A DNA stretch of 64,000 nucleotides, taken from assembly GCA_034509755.1 (NCBI GenBank), contig CM067543.1, positions 51,144,653 through 51,208,652 of the forward strand, in the 5' to 3' direction. The translations under genes and the position numbers were made by a program. How positions within the stretch are numbered: position 1 is the stretch's first letter; the number at the start of each line of letters is the position of its first letter. The notes below the pieces were generated by a model. The model saw only the letters and a program-made list of their open reading frames with translations, ran no database searches and was not told where the DNA came from. This DNA comes from Anisodus tanguticus. Lineage: Eukaryota; Streptophyta; Magnoliopsida; Solanales; Solanaceae. Positions 22,801 through 32,380 of the stretch are shown piece after piece.

Positions 22801-25800
22801 AAAAAAATTATTCTGGAATTTTTATTTTTTTAATCTAGAAAACTGTAAAGTATTTTAAAATAATAAAGTGTCCTAAAATCGTTTTTTTAAATCTGGATTA
22901 GTTTAAAAAAGAAACTGATTTAAAAAAATATATTTTCCAGATTTTTTAATAAAAAATCCAATTTTCCAGAATATTTTTTTAAAAAAAATGAGTTTTATAA
23001 AATCAACAAGATTTCATATTTTAATTTGGGAATTGCTCAAAGCAGTTCCACAAATATGTTATGGAGTGGTCAGAATTTCAGCTGGCAGTACAGCAGGGTC
23101 ACAAGGTCAAATGCGGATACGCAAGGAAAAGCAGTCAATATATACTTACCCTGCTCCTGATTGCATGTGTAAATCTTAATATCGACACTGAATTGGAGGT
23201 TGTAATTTGATCAGACGTGATATTTACGTGTAAATTTGTTATATATTTTTGTATTAACTGCGGCAAAGTAGGATCTTTAGTTGACCATCTTCAGAATACA
23301 TCACCCTAATCATCTTTCTTAGCTAACCTCAAAATTCCCTATATAATAATGTGTATAATTTGGGTGACATGTAAAAAAGGGCAGCCCGGTGCACTAAGCT
23401 CCCGCTATGCGCGGGGTCCGGGGAAGTGCCGGACCACAAGGGTCTATTGGGTGACATGTAGCATTTAACTTATTCTATGTGGTGCTTACGTGACAATTTT
23501 TAAAAAAAACGAGTTTTATAAAATCAAGGAAGTTTCATATTTTTAACAAAAGCCATTTTTTCCAGATTTGTTTTAATTACAAAAATTAATTTCAGATTGT
23601 TTTTAAAAAAATTGTCACGTAAGCACCACATAAAATAAGTAAAATGCTACATGTCACCCAAATTATACACATATTACATAGTGAATTTTGAGGTTAGCTA
23701 AGAAAGATGTTTAGGGTGCTGTATTCTGAAGATGTCAACTAAAGATCCTACTTTGCCGCAGTTAATATATAACAAATTTACACGTAAATATCACTTCTGA
23801 TCAAATTACAACCTCCAATCTGGTGTCAATATTAAGCTTTACACATGCAATCAGGAGCAGGGTAAGTATATATTGACTGCTTTTCCTTGCGTATCCGCAT
23901 TTGACCTTGTCTATGCTTGTGACCCTGCTCTGCCAGCTGAAATTCTGACCACTCCTTAACATATTTGTGGAACTGCTTTGAGCAATTCCCAAATTAAAAT
24001 ATGAAAGTTTCTTGATTTTATAAAACTCATTTTAAAAAAAAATCTGGAAAATTGGATTTTTTATTAAAAAAATTAGAAAATATTTTTTTTTAAATCAGTT
24101 TTTTCAGATTTCTTTTTAAAATTAATCCAGATTTAAAAAAAGATTTTTGGACACTTTATTTTAAAAAAAAATACTTTACAATTTTCTAGATTTTTTTTTT
24201 AAAAAAAAAAAAAGTGTATTTTTGAATACTTTGCTAATGGTAGGGGTATATTTGGCCCCAACTTGTAACGGGAGGGGTATATTTGACTCTACTTTCGCTA
24301 ACGGAGGGAAAAGTTAACTAATAAACTAAAGTAGAGGGGTATATTTGACTCTTTTCCCCAATTTTAATCATAACTGGAGAGAACTTTCTGAATTCATTTT
24401 TTCTTAAAATGTTTTAAGTGGCTTCTATTTGCATGTTCATTTGCAAATGGATCTGAGGGTAACATATAAAACATTAAAGTTAGTAACCATGGAATGCACA
24501 AAGTCTTGGGTTGACTAGTGCTGTCAAAAACGGGCCAACCCATCCCAAGCCTCGCGGGCCAAGGAATTTGATGGGCTGGGGCGGGCCAGCCCTTCATTTG
24601 AAAGGGCCTTAAAATGGCTAGCCCAACGCCCTACAAGGGCCGTGGGCTGGGGCGGGCCAACCCCCCTCCTTCAATATCTTTTATAAGAAAATTTGTTTTC
24701 AATCTAAATTCGAACCTATAAGTATGCTAATTTGTTAACATTTCTAACATATAATTATATGGACGTACATAATTCTAGGACAACTTATATCATATTCAAC
24801 ACCTATACATCGTCAAGCACATTTGAATATGTTTGTGATAAAATTGTCTCAATTAACATCTCCATTTTTTACATTCATATACGAAGTTAATTAGTTAAAC
24901 ATTATGAAATAACTACTTTTAGAAAATAATAATATTGCTAAATGAGAAAAGTATTGTGTATGATACTAAAACTAATTTGGTAATCACTATTCCTATTTTT
25001 TTATTTCTTTTTCATAATTTTCTTTTAAACTTCAAGTTAAAATTAAATTGCAATCATGAATATAACTTCTAACTTGGTGATTAGGATTTAACTTTAAATG
25101 AGTAAAATATAGTGTAAGATACTAAGACTTATTCGGTAATCACTATTCCTAATTTTTACTTCTTTTTTCACAATCTTCTTTTAAATTTTTAATCAATCTA
25201 AATATCCTTTTGGCCCACGGGCCGGCCTCGGTCAAGCCTCAAGGGCCAGCAGGCTGACTTGGGCTGGGCTTATAAGCCCTAGTTTTAAATGTGCTTAAGA
25301 AATTTTAGCCCAATCCTTACCCCAATAGCGGGCTGGGCTGGGCTGGCCTCAAGGGCCAAGCTCATTTTGACGCCTCTAGGGTTGACACTCAAATCTATAT
25401 TGATAGTATGTTGTTGTCCATAGGGTGAAGTTCTGATGCTTAATACTAATATCTTTTCTTTATCTTATACTCCCTCCATCCCAATTTATGGAAGGTGTTT
25501 GACTGAGCATGAAGTTTAAGAACGAATGGAAGACTTTTGAAATTTGTGGTCTAAACTAATTCACAGATGTTTGTGTGGAGGGTAATATGGGAAGTTTTAA
25601 ATTGTTACTAAATTGGGACGGATTCCTGGCTTAAAGGGAAAGTGTGTCACATAAATTGGGACGGATGGACTATCTATTTTGTGATCAAGTAAATATCTTC
25701 TTTGACATATATTTTGGTAACTCTTTAACAGGCTGGCGGATTGGACACCCTCACGCTCAGTAGTTTGTATGATGAGGGAGCATATAGAGCATCTCAACGA

Positions 25801-26079
25801 CCAGTATATGGAGCACCAGCCCCTAATCCATTTGAAGTTGCTGATCCATTTGCCGTGTCTAGCACCATGCCTTCCCCTCCGTCAGTGCAAATGGGCGCTA
25901 CGGTGCCTCAGCATCAAATGAATCCTTTTGGACCATTCGAACCTGTCTATCCACAACCCCAAAATCCAATGATGAATCCCCACAATCCTTTTGGTGATGC
26001 AGGGTTCAGTGCATTTCCTACCAATCATGTTGCTTATCCACAAACAACCAATCCTTTTGGAAGCACCGGCCTGCTATAA
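13846..26079 (+). CDS. PICALM3: ANTH-domain clathrin assembly protein (At5g35200/PICALM3-like), 15 exons, 562 aa
   Basis: Exons: 13846-13935, 14467-14536, 15587-15684, 18177-18315, 18413-18540, 19892-19984, 20123-20173, 21030-21095, 21207-21272, 21458-21538, 21629-21709, 21870-22061, 22176-22254, 22366-22472, 25732-26079. All have GT/AG borders and join in frame. The product is an AP180/CALM-type monomeric adaptor linking PI(4,5)P2 membrane, clathrin and cargo at plasma membrane or endosome. The N-terminal ANTH domain carries the lipid-binding KATNHVECPPKDRHLRK patch (38-54), ADVAYCIHAL, LREGDPTFREELL and AWDCSAWVRTYALFLEERL. Next come GCRPEGAANGNYVIQYALALVLKESFK (split over exons) and the PPQSFL/EEYIKEAPR helix. 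A proline-rich acidic linker follows, then a C-terminus with NPF (479-481), DPF (485-487) and three NPFG motifs, likely EH-domain or adaptor contacts. Length fits the family (about 540-590 aa). No stop or frameshift. Introns are crowded with repeats. Confidence 0.95.
13917..14324 (+). repeat. Four tandem copies of the exon 1/intron 1 junction
   Basis: TGTTAATAGCGATTTCAAG, the last 19 bases of exon 1, recurs inside intron 1 at 14038, 14161 and 14306 (last copy AGAG for AGCG), spaced 121, 123 and 145 bp. Each copy is followed by a run of C/T like the true donor and preceded by TTGAAAATTAT...-type spacer. Copies at 14161 and 14306 keep AAG|GT; the 14038 copy has AAG|AC. The first one is the real donor, because every later choice would include an in-frame stop. 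Confidence 0.9.
14651..15586 (+). repeat. Intron 2 tandem array, ~235-bp unit
   Basis: Units begin GGGAGATCA(T/C)GTGTTT at 14651, 14885 and 15223, and contain TCAGTTTTGGGGTAATTATG, GATTTTACTTG and TTTGTGTTTGTATTGTTACT. A fourth partial unit follows from 15432. Each unit ends in a pyrimidine-rich ...TTGCTTTTAG, a copy of the real acceptor context TTGGTTCTTGCAG|AAATT at 15587. One unit is interrupted by a MITE at about 15060-15190. Confidence 0.8.
15060..15190. mobile_element. MITE inside the intron 2 array
   Basis: GCTATAGAGAGGTTTAACTG appears near both ends of the stretch (about 15083 and 15172), with TCTATAACAAGATTTTGCTA between. It is the same family as the cluster at 13320-13560, and its insertion lengthens one 235-bp unit. 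Confidence 0.55.
16048..16425. mobile_element. MITE in intron 3
   Basis: Starts GGGGTGTGTTTGGTATGAAG and ends TCTCTACCAAAGATACCCTA. The termini are imperfect inverted repeats, with GGAAAATATTTTCC-type subterminal palindromes next to each. No coding capacity; the target duplication is not clear. Confidence 0.65.
17428..17815 (+). repeat. ~205-bp tandem duplication in intron 3
   Basis: Copies from about 17428 and 17633 share GAGTTGTCTAAAATTGATGA through GAGACGTGCAGAAA (ending 17612 and 17815). Only an extra G and one A/G change were noticed, so the duplication is recent. Confidence 0.92.
19041..19225. mobile_element. Short MITE in intron 5
   Basis: Starts about GAGGCGGAGCCAGGATTTGA and ends TCTAGTTCCGTTCCT, imperfect inverted termini. 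Internal blocks (GGGTTCTAAATTAATGATTT; GGATTTCTTAAGGCAAATAC; GGCCGAACCC) match the copy at 297-519. Confidence 0.6.
20262..20440 (+). mobile_element. SINE in intron 7
   Basis: The text AAGGGTTTCACCTAGCAGTTGATGAATTGGG, then TCTTATCTGCCTAAACTTTT, GGGCAGTTGCCGAGTAACTG, GGCATGGTGCGC and an ACACCACCATTATT end recalls a widespread Solanaceae SINE type. The part that should hold the B box is deleted. Target duplications were not found. Confidence 0.55.
22654..24358. mobile_element. Foldback Mutator-like element in intron 14
   Basis: Bounded by a perfect 9-bp target duplication CAATTTTAA (22645-22653 and 24359-24367). Termini are GGGAAAAGGGTCAAATATAC and its complement at the right end. Two long inverted arms (about 22654-23500 and 23607-24358) pair along most of their length around a ~100-base loop, so the element is almost one palindrome. 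A 9-bp duplication with long inverted termini fits Mutator-like elements. No transposase is present. The left arm carries a SINE piece. An unrelated-looking ~350-bp segment (about 22988-23340 and its complement near 23700-24030) lies within both arms. Confidence 0.85.
23374..23446 (-). mobile_element. 5'-truncated SINE fragment inside the foldback element
   Basis: GGGCAGCCCGGTGCACTAAG, GGTCCGGGGAAGTGCCGGAC and GGGTCTAT match the 3' body of the tRNA-derived SINE at 58669-58843 (minus strand). A 14-bp duplication, TTGGGTGACATGTA, flanks it (23360-23373 and 23447-23460). Confidence 0.8.
24516..25378. mobile_element. Non-autonomous hAT element in intron 14
   Basis: Perfect 8-bp target duplication GGGTTGAC (24508-24515 and 25379-25386). 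Termini TAGTGCTGTCAAAA and TTTTGACGCCTCTA are imperfect inverted repeats. Both subterminal regions are GC-rich and built of GGGCTGGGCGGGCC-like repeats in opposite orientation, around an AT-rich core. No coding capacity. Confidence 0.85.
25470..25670. mobile_element. Stowaway-type MITE in intron 14
   Basis: Starts CTCCCTCCATCCCAATTTATG and ends CATAAATTGGGACGGATGGAC, an inverted terminal repeat, flanked by TA on both sides (25468-25469, 25671-25672). Typical of Tc1/mariner-derived Stowaway MITEs. It ends 61 bp before exon 15. Confidence 0.85.
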
Positions 26080-26212
26080 TAAAAGTTGTGCATGTGTGAG
26101 ACTTAGCAGTTCGATGCATTGCTTGTCAATCATGTTGCTCACCCAACAAACAACCAATCCTTTCGGGAGCACTGGCCTGCTATATATTAAAAGTTGCACA
26201 TACACGAGAAGT
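26001..26212 (+). repeat. Tandem duplication of the clathrin adaptor gene 3' end, 106-bp unit
   Basis: The last ~78 coding bases, the stop and about 25 bases of 3' UTR recur downstream. For example CAACCAATCC is at 26045 and 26151. In copy 1 the end reads CTG CTA TAA TAA, and AATAAA overlaps the stop region. In copy 2 it reads CTG CTA TAT ATT AAA, so the stop is lost. Copy 2 lies behind the functional stop and in another frame, so it is 3' UTR, though it can still spell TTNPFGSTGLL. Confidence 0.9.
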
Positions 26213-26439
26213 AGCAGACTTGGCATAGTTGATTTTCGTAGTGAATTTGCGGTTGTGTACATCATTCACGTGAAATATAGTTTTTCTGCTTGGCCTAAAT
26301 GTTTGCTTTAAGATGTAAAGATGGTTATAATGGAGATTCAACTTTTATTCAGTCGATTAATATCACTCCCACTATGTTATGGACTTAAAGATACCTTGCC
26401 CTCTTGATGGAGTCTATGATAGTTTCTCTCATCTTTGTG

Positions 26440-27328
26440 CATAAAATGTCAAATATACCCCTCTACTTTAGTTTATTAGTCAACTTCGCCTTTCGTTAGC
26501 GAAATTAGTCAAATATACCCCCGTTGTAAGTTGGGGGCCAAATATACCCTTGTCGTTAGCAAAGTATTCAAACATATCCATTTAAAAAAAATTATTCTGG
26601 AAAATTGGATTTTTAATTAACAAAATCTGTAAAGTATTTTTTTAAAAAAAATAAAGTGTTCTAATTTTTTTTTTTTAAATATAGATTAACTTTAAAAAGA
26701 AATCTGAAAATTTGATTTTAAAAAAAAAAGTATTTTCCAGATTTTTTAATGAAAAAATTCAAGTTTTCAGAATATTATTTTTTTTAAAATGAGTTTTATA
26801 AAATCAAGAAAAATTTATATTTTTAAGAAGTCATTTTTTCCAAATTTGTTTTAATTAGAAAAATCAATCCAGATTGTTTTTAAAAAAATGTCACGTAGGC
26901 ATCACATAGAATAAGTTAAATGCTATATAGAATAAGTTAAACACCTATATAATATGTTAAAAATGAGGCGTATTAGTGTGTATTTCTCTATATAATGTGT
27001 ATAATTTGGGTGACATGTAGTAGATTTAAAACAAATCTGAAAAATGGCTTTTATTAAAAATATGAATTTTCTTGATTTTATAAAATTAGTTTTATTAAAA
27101 AAAATATTCTGAAAATTTGGATTTTTAAAATATTCTGGAAAATCTGGATTTTTAAAATACTTTACAGATTTTTTAATTAAAAAAACTAATTTTCCAAAAT
27201 AATTTTTTAAAAAGGGTATTTTTGGCCCCAACTTGTAATATGAGAGGGTATATTTGACTACTTTTGCTAACAGATGTCAAAGTTAACTAATAAACTAAAG
27301 TATAAGAATATATTTGACCTCTTTTCCC
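26440..27328. mobile_element. Second foldback Mutator-like copy, 3' of the clathrin adaptor gene
   Basis: Begins near ATGTCAAATATACCCCTCTA and ends TATATTTGACCTCTTTTCCC, matching the termini of the element at 22654-24358. Shorter arms fold back around a short loop. The ~350-bp inner segment of the first copy is absent. A clear target duplication is not visible, and the left end has drifted. Confidence 0.75.
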
Positions 27329-27958
27329 TTCTTTAGTATATATCGACCTATATTGTTCCACTGCTATAAAGGCCAAAAGTAAAAATCTATGAAAATATCT
27401 TGTTCTTTTGGTTGAAAAAGCAAAAACAATCTGCTAGTCAAGTCTTTGATCTCAAAGGAGACCAAAATGCTTTTTAAAAGGGGTGAATGTTACTCTTCTT
27501 CTCTTTATATCATAAGTATTTATCCCCTTTTCCTCTTTTAGTTGCTTAATGACATCTGTTTTCACTTTGAATCTTCTTCATTTTATGTTGATTTAAACAT
27601 ATCCACCATTCTATGTTCTTCATGGACTTTGTAGTTTCTTCATTTTACATTTGTTTTTATTTATTTCTTTAATTGAGAACTTGAGAGGTTTATTGCGTAA
27701 ATCTTGAGGTTGCCCTCAAAACTCTGAATACTAATCCTACAATGAAATACCAATGGGAAAAACAGTGTTGCCATGACACTCATGCATGAGCATTTAACCT
27801 TTATTTCACTTATCAGTTACTATTGTAGTAATTCGTAAAAGGAATTACCTAATAAAAATTGAAGAAAACAATAGAAAAACAATGAAGTTCTTTTCTTTCT
27901 GCCTCAGTTTCACAGATGGTCACCGAGATTATTTCAGCCAAGTGTTTGTTTTATATTT
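27329..27958. other. No gene seen
   Basis: AT-rich spacer between the foldback element and the Gypsy element; no supported feature. Confidence 0.4.
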
Positions 27959-27963
27959 GGTCC

Positions 27964-28524
27964 TGTATTGGGTAGAAATGCATTCGGAGACATTAAGCGT
28001 ATTCAGGAAGTTTCATGGTTTCGAAAATCTCAACGTCCCCAAAGGATCTTTACAACTGTCATCCACTCCCAACAACTTCCGTCACATCATTCTTCATAGA
28101 TTAGAGTGCCGCGGCACGCGTTGGGTGCAGTGACGTCAGTATGCTAACGTCGCCACAACTTTCTGGGGTCATAATAGTCTAAGTTTTGTCATATATATGC
28201 AAGACTTAGAAGAGAAGGAAGACACATTGTATTCTCTCTAAGCTCACATTTGTAACTAAGATCTCTCTCAAGCTAATACACCATTCTCAGCTTTGACTCT
28301 TATTTGATTCATAGCTTATTTTCATATCTAACCTATCAGTTTTTTTTATTTGCTTATTGTCATATTTTTACTTGTATTTTTAATCTCACATAACCGTAAC
28401 CTAGCTATCAATTCCGAGCTCAATCAAGAGGGTCTCCGGATCGGATACAACATATTTGTCTTTAAATCCTTGAATACAAATCTCTAACTGTATTTTTGGT
28501 TAGACTTATCTTTATCGGAAAACA
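27964..28524 (+). repeat. 5' LTR of the Gypsy element
   Basis: Begins TGTATTGGGTAGAAATGC and ends GGAAAACA (TG...CA). It matches 36582-37139 over its length. A promoter-like GTCATATATATGCAAGAC lies near 28187. Confidence 0.92.
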
Positions 28525-28554
28525 GTTTGACGTCGTCTGTAGGGATAGACAGTT

Positions 28555-29920
28555 GTGGAGTTGTCTCGATCTGTAGCTGATCTTCTTGAAAAAACCCTTA
28601 ACAGGAACACTGTAACTCACAACATGTTAAGTGAAGACAACATTGCTTATAGAGCACATGGACTTGGAGCGGTACCGATACCCGCTGAGCATAAAAACCC
28701 GGCGGATCATTCAGAAACTTTGCGAATAGAGGCAGAAGATGAATCCGAACGAGGGCGACGGAGCGGCGAGAGCGGGTCTTCATTAAAACCGTCCGAGAAA
28801 GAACGCGATGAGGAAATTTCGGATAAAGCAAAAGCGAAAGGAACTCGAAAAGAAGCACCCGAGGGAAGGAGCTCGGCTAAATCTCAAACCTGCAAGCGCC
28901 GAACGACTGACAAATGAGGATCTCTCACTAAGGAAACGATCGCAGTTGTCCTGAAAGGACAAAATGAGATGATGTTGCGCATGGAAGCGGCGATGGCTAC
29001 TATAGCTACTCATTCAAGGGTTGGGACTCCGGTGTTGAATCAAAACACAGCGAAGGCCTCCGTCGTCCCCTGAAACCAGCAAATAGAAAGATGAGGACGA
29101 GAATGATCGATTGGACGCGTTCACAGAAGGATTGCGTCGAGTAGAAAAGGAAATGAATAAGCGGATGAGCCAAATACCTGAGGTGCCGCCTATCATAAAG
29201 GGCTCAGGGTCTAGAAGGTATGGGGTCCGATCGTATTCAGAAAGCACAGACCCCATCCCAATCTCGAAAAAGTTCAAGATGCCTGACATACCAAAATACG
29301 ATGGCACCACAGATCTAGAAGAGCACATCGTGACCTTTTAGGCAGCCGGCACTGGGTAAGACCTCAAACAACACGAAATCGAATATGTTATGCTAAAGAA
29401 ATTCGGTCAAAAGCTTATAAAAGGAGCACTCTCATGGTATACTCACTTACCCGAAAATTCTATTGATTGTTTTGCTACTCTTACAGATACTTTTGTCAAG
29501 GATCACGCAGGGGCCTAAAGGGTAGAAATACACAAGTAGGACATATTCACAATAAAACAACAAGGGGATGATCTGCTGTGAGGTTTCGTGGACAGGTTCC
29601 AGAGGGAAAGAATGTTGTTGCCATCTATCTTAGAAGATTGGGCGGCAGTTGCATTCGCAGACGGGTTTAATCTGGAAAGTTCAAATGCCTCCAGAAAGTT
29701 GAAGAAAAGCCTAAAGGAATTCCTAGCAAAAACATAGAGTGAAGTAAATCTTAGGTACACAACTAAGATGCGGATTGAGGAAGACCACCGAGCGGCAACA
29801 TCGACATACACGGGCAGTCGCCTCCCGAGGAGGCTAGGCCAATGATATAACACAGACGCAACAAACAGTGGACAATTTGAGCCGTATGACACCAATAGGT
29901 TCTCAGGCGAGGGGAAGAGC
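28555..29920 (+). pseudogene. Gypsy gag, broken
   Basis: An open part (28555-28917) encodes a charged N-terminal gag region. Frame-jumping translation then gives LTKETIAVVLKGQNEMML, the typical KKFKMPDIPKYDGTTDLEEH (about 29267-29327), and the later IKGALSWYTHLPENSIDCFATL. Stops occur at the end of the first part and at about 29340 and 29518, among others. Structural protein of the retrotransposon particle in living relatives; non-functional here. Confidence 0.85.
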
Positions 29921-30077
29921 CGGGGCAGTACCAGGAACTATCAAGGTCCCATTGAACGAGGCCCCCGACGAACAGAAGGGTCCAAGTCAAAAGGGACTAG
30001 CTCCCCGAAGTAATCTGACCACAATTTTATTATAAACGTAACAGTGATGCAAATCATAAAAGAATCCAGGTTCCTGG

Positions 30078-32380
30078 ATGATGTGCGCACCAACTCGGAA
30101 AAAAGGAACACGGGGTTGTGGTAATAGCACACACGATCACACCATAGAGGATTGCGGTAACCTGAGGATAAAAGTAGCGCAGCTGCTGCGCGCGGGGCAT
30201 TTAAGGGAGTGCATTAACGACCGGGTGAAGATCATGCATACATCAATGAGAAAGTCCAAGGTCTCGGTCACAACCACGAGCTATGGGCGGAAACCCATGG
30301 AGAGTCAGGATAACACATTTTCTAGAAGCAACTGCGGAAGCTTCACTTCACCTCACAATGAGGCCCTGGTAATATCTTTAAAAATTAATAAATCTTTTAT
30401 TAAACATGTTTTGGTTGATCCAGAAAGTTCAGCGAATATCATTCAGCTGCGGGTCCTGAAATAAATGTAGATGGATAAATCAATCACCCATGTAACAAAG
30501 GTGCTGGCAGGATTCAATATGTCTAGCGAACTAACAAAGAGGGAAGTCGAATTGATGGTTTGCGCCGATGGTGTGAAATAAGTCATGACTTTCGATGTTG
30601 TGTATGGAGACATGACGTACAATGCAATACTCGGAAGGTCCTGGTTGCACGCAATGCAGGCAGTCCCTTCGACTTATCACCAAAAGGTCAAGTTTCCCAC
30701 ACCTTGAGGGATCAGATAAATTAGAGGAAGTAGCAGCTATTCCCAATCGGAAAATGCATTGGGAGTGACGGTTCCTAAAAAATGGGAAGCAGATCAATAA
30801 CAATTATAGTCGCCGGGCTCAACGAAAATGCTCAGAAAGGAATGAGCAGCTTGCGGAGGAAGGGTACCCAAAGAAAATCATCCTGAAAGAAATCGCAAAT
30901 TCGACCATTAAGGAACTGGAGAGTGACATTTTTTTAGGAACATCCCAAAAAGAAGGTATACCTGGGCTCGGAGCTCTCATCCGGACTCAGGAATGCATTT
31001 TTATATTATTTTACAGCTAACTCAGACTGCTTTGCTTAGTCTCACCTTGACATAACAGGGATCCCCCCGGAGATAGCTATTCAATGGTTACGTGCTGATT
31101 CTAATCATACTCCAGTGAGGCGAAGAAAATAGTCGATATCAACGGTCAGTGACCAATTCGTGAAGGAAAAGGTGACACGCCTGCTTAATATAGGGTCCGT
31201 GCAGAGGGTCGAGAATCCAACATGGCTGGCCAATGTGGTGGTGGTTCCTAAATAACTTCACAAATTCAGAATGTGCGTGGACTTCAAGGACTTGAATGAG
31301 GCATGCCCTAAGGATTCATTTCCCCTGCACATATTGATCAGACGATAGACGATATGGCCAGACATGAGTTGCTTAGATTTTTGGATGCATACTCTGAGTA
31401 CAATCAGATCAGCCTACACCCGGATGATAAAAAAAGCCTCTTTCATGACTAATCACGATAACTTTTGTTACAACGTAATGCCTTTTGGTCTTAAAATGCA
31501 TGGGCCACTTACTAGAGGTTGGTGAACAAAATGTTCGAGAAGCAAATTGGCCGTACTATGGAGGTTTATATCGATGACATGTTAGTCAAGTCCCAAGAAG
31601 CTGAGATTCACTTGGATTCCTTGGTCGAAACCTTCGACGTCTTGCGACTCCATGTCATGAAGCTAAATTCAGAAAAGTGCGCCTACAGAGTCAGGTTTGG
31701 GAAGTTCTTGGGCTTCCTTGTCTTTTGCCACGACATCGAAATGAACCCTGATAAAGTGAAGGCTATCCAGGCAATGCCAGATGCACTGGATAACATCAAA
31801 ATGGTACAAAGACTAACCTGAAAGGTTGTGACCCTAGGAAGATTCATATCACGATTGACATATCGATGTCATGAATTTTTCAAACTCATAAAGAAGGACC
31901 ATCACTTTCAGTGGACATGAGAGTGTAATAAAAGCTTGTGGGACCTCAAGGATTACTTAGCTAGCCCTCATGTAATGGCCAAGCCTGAAGAGAGAGAGAG
32001 AGACTGCTCACCTATGTGTCTGTCTCAACTGTGTCAATTAGCATCGGTCTCATACAAGAAGAAGGAGAAGAGAAGCACCTCATCTATTATGCCAGTAAGA
32101 TGTTGACTGGGGATGAGTCACAATATCCGGACTCAGAAAGGCTGGCCCTGTCCCTCGTCACGGCCACGCGAAAGCTGTGACCATACTTCCAATATCACCC
32201 GGTAACTGTCATGGCGGACACTCCACTGCAAATGTTATTACAGGGGAATAATCTTATGAGTCGAGTATCAAAATGATCAATCGAAATAAGAGAATATGAT
32301 CTAACATATCAATCTCGATCAGCAATACGGACGCCAAGTCTACTGGAGTTCGCGATCGATTTCACCCCCACAAAATGACC
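30078..32380 (+). pseudogene. Gypsy protease-RT-RNase H, broken, integrase not seen
   Basis: From 30130 a HDHTIEDCGNLRIKVAQLL block (gag/protease junction) is read, followed by a protease region where the active-site D-x-GSSAN pattern reads DPESSAN (about 30418-30438). RT blocks follow: VDFKDLNEACPKDSFPL (about 31280), NVMPFGLK, then an open stretch 31519-31821 with the catalytic EVYIDDMLVKS (YIDD intact) and KFLGFLV. RNase H follows with IYYASKMLTGDESQYP and ERLALSL (about 32080-32160). Several stops. The sequence then passes directly into the post-pol region, with no zinc-binding or catalytic integrase block. Confidence 0.85.

Noticed and set aside
22888..24085. Short coding frames within the foldback element (22988-23179, 23801-23992)
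   Set aside because: They are mirror images in the two palindrome arms, have no recognised motif and no start context. Treated as element sequence or possible captured cargo.
26091..26311. Continuation of the clathrin adaptor past 26079
   Set aside because: The in-frame TAA TAA at 26077-26082 ends the protein with the family's NPFGSTGLL-like end. The second copy is in another frame.
28555..28917. A 120-codon open frame that could look like a new small gene
   Set aside because: It sits right after the Gypsy primer-binding site and has the charged composition of a Tat gag N-terminus; later gag blocks follow in shifted frames.
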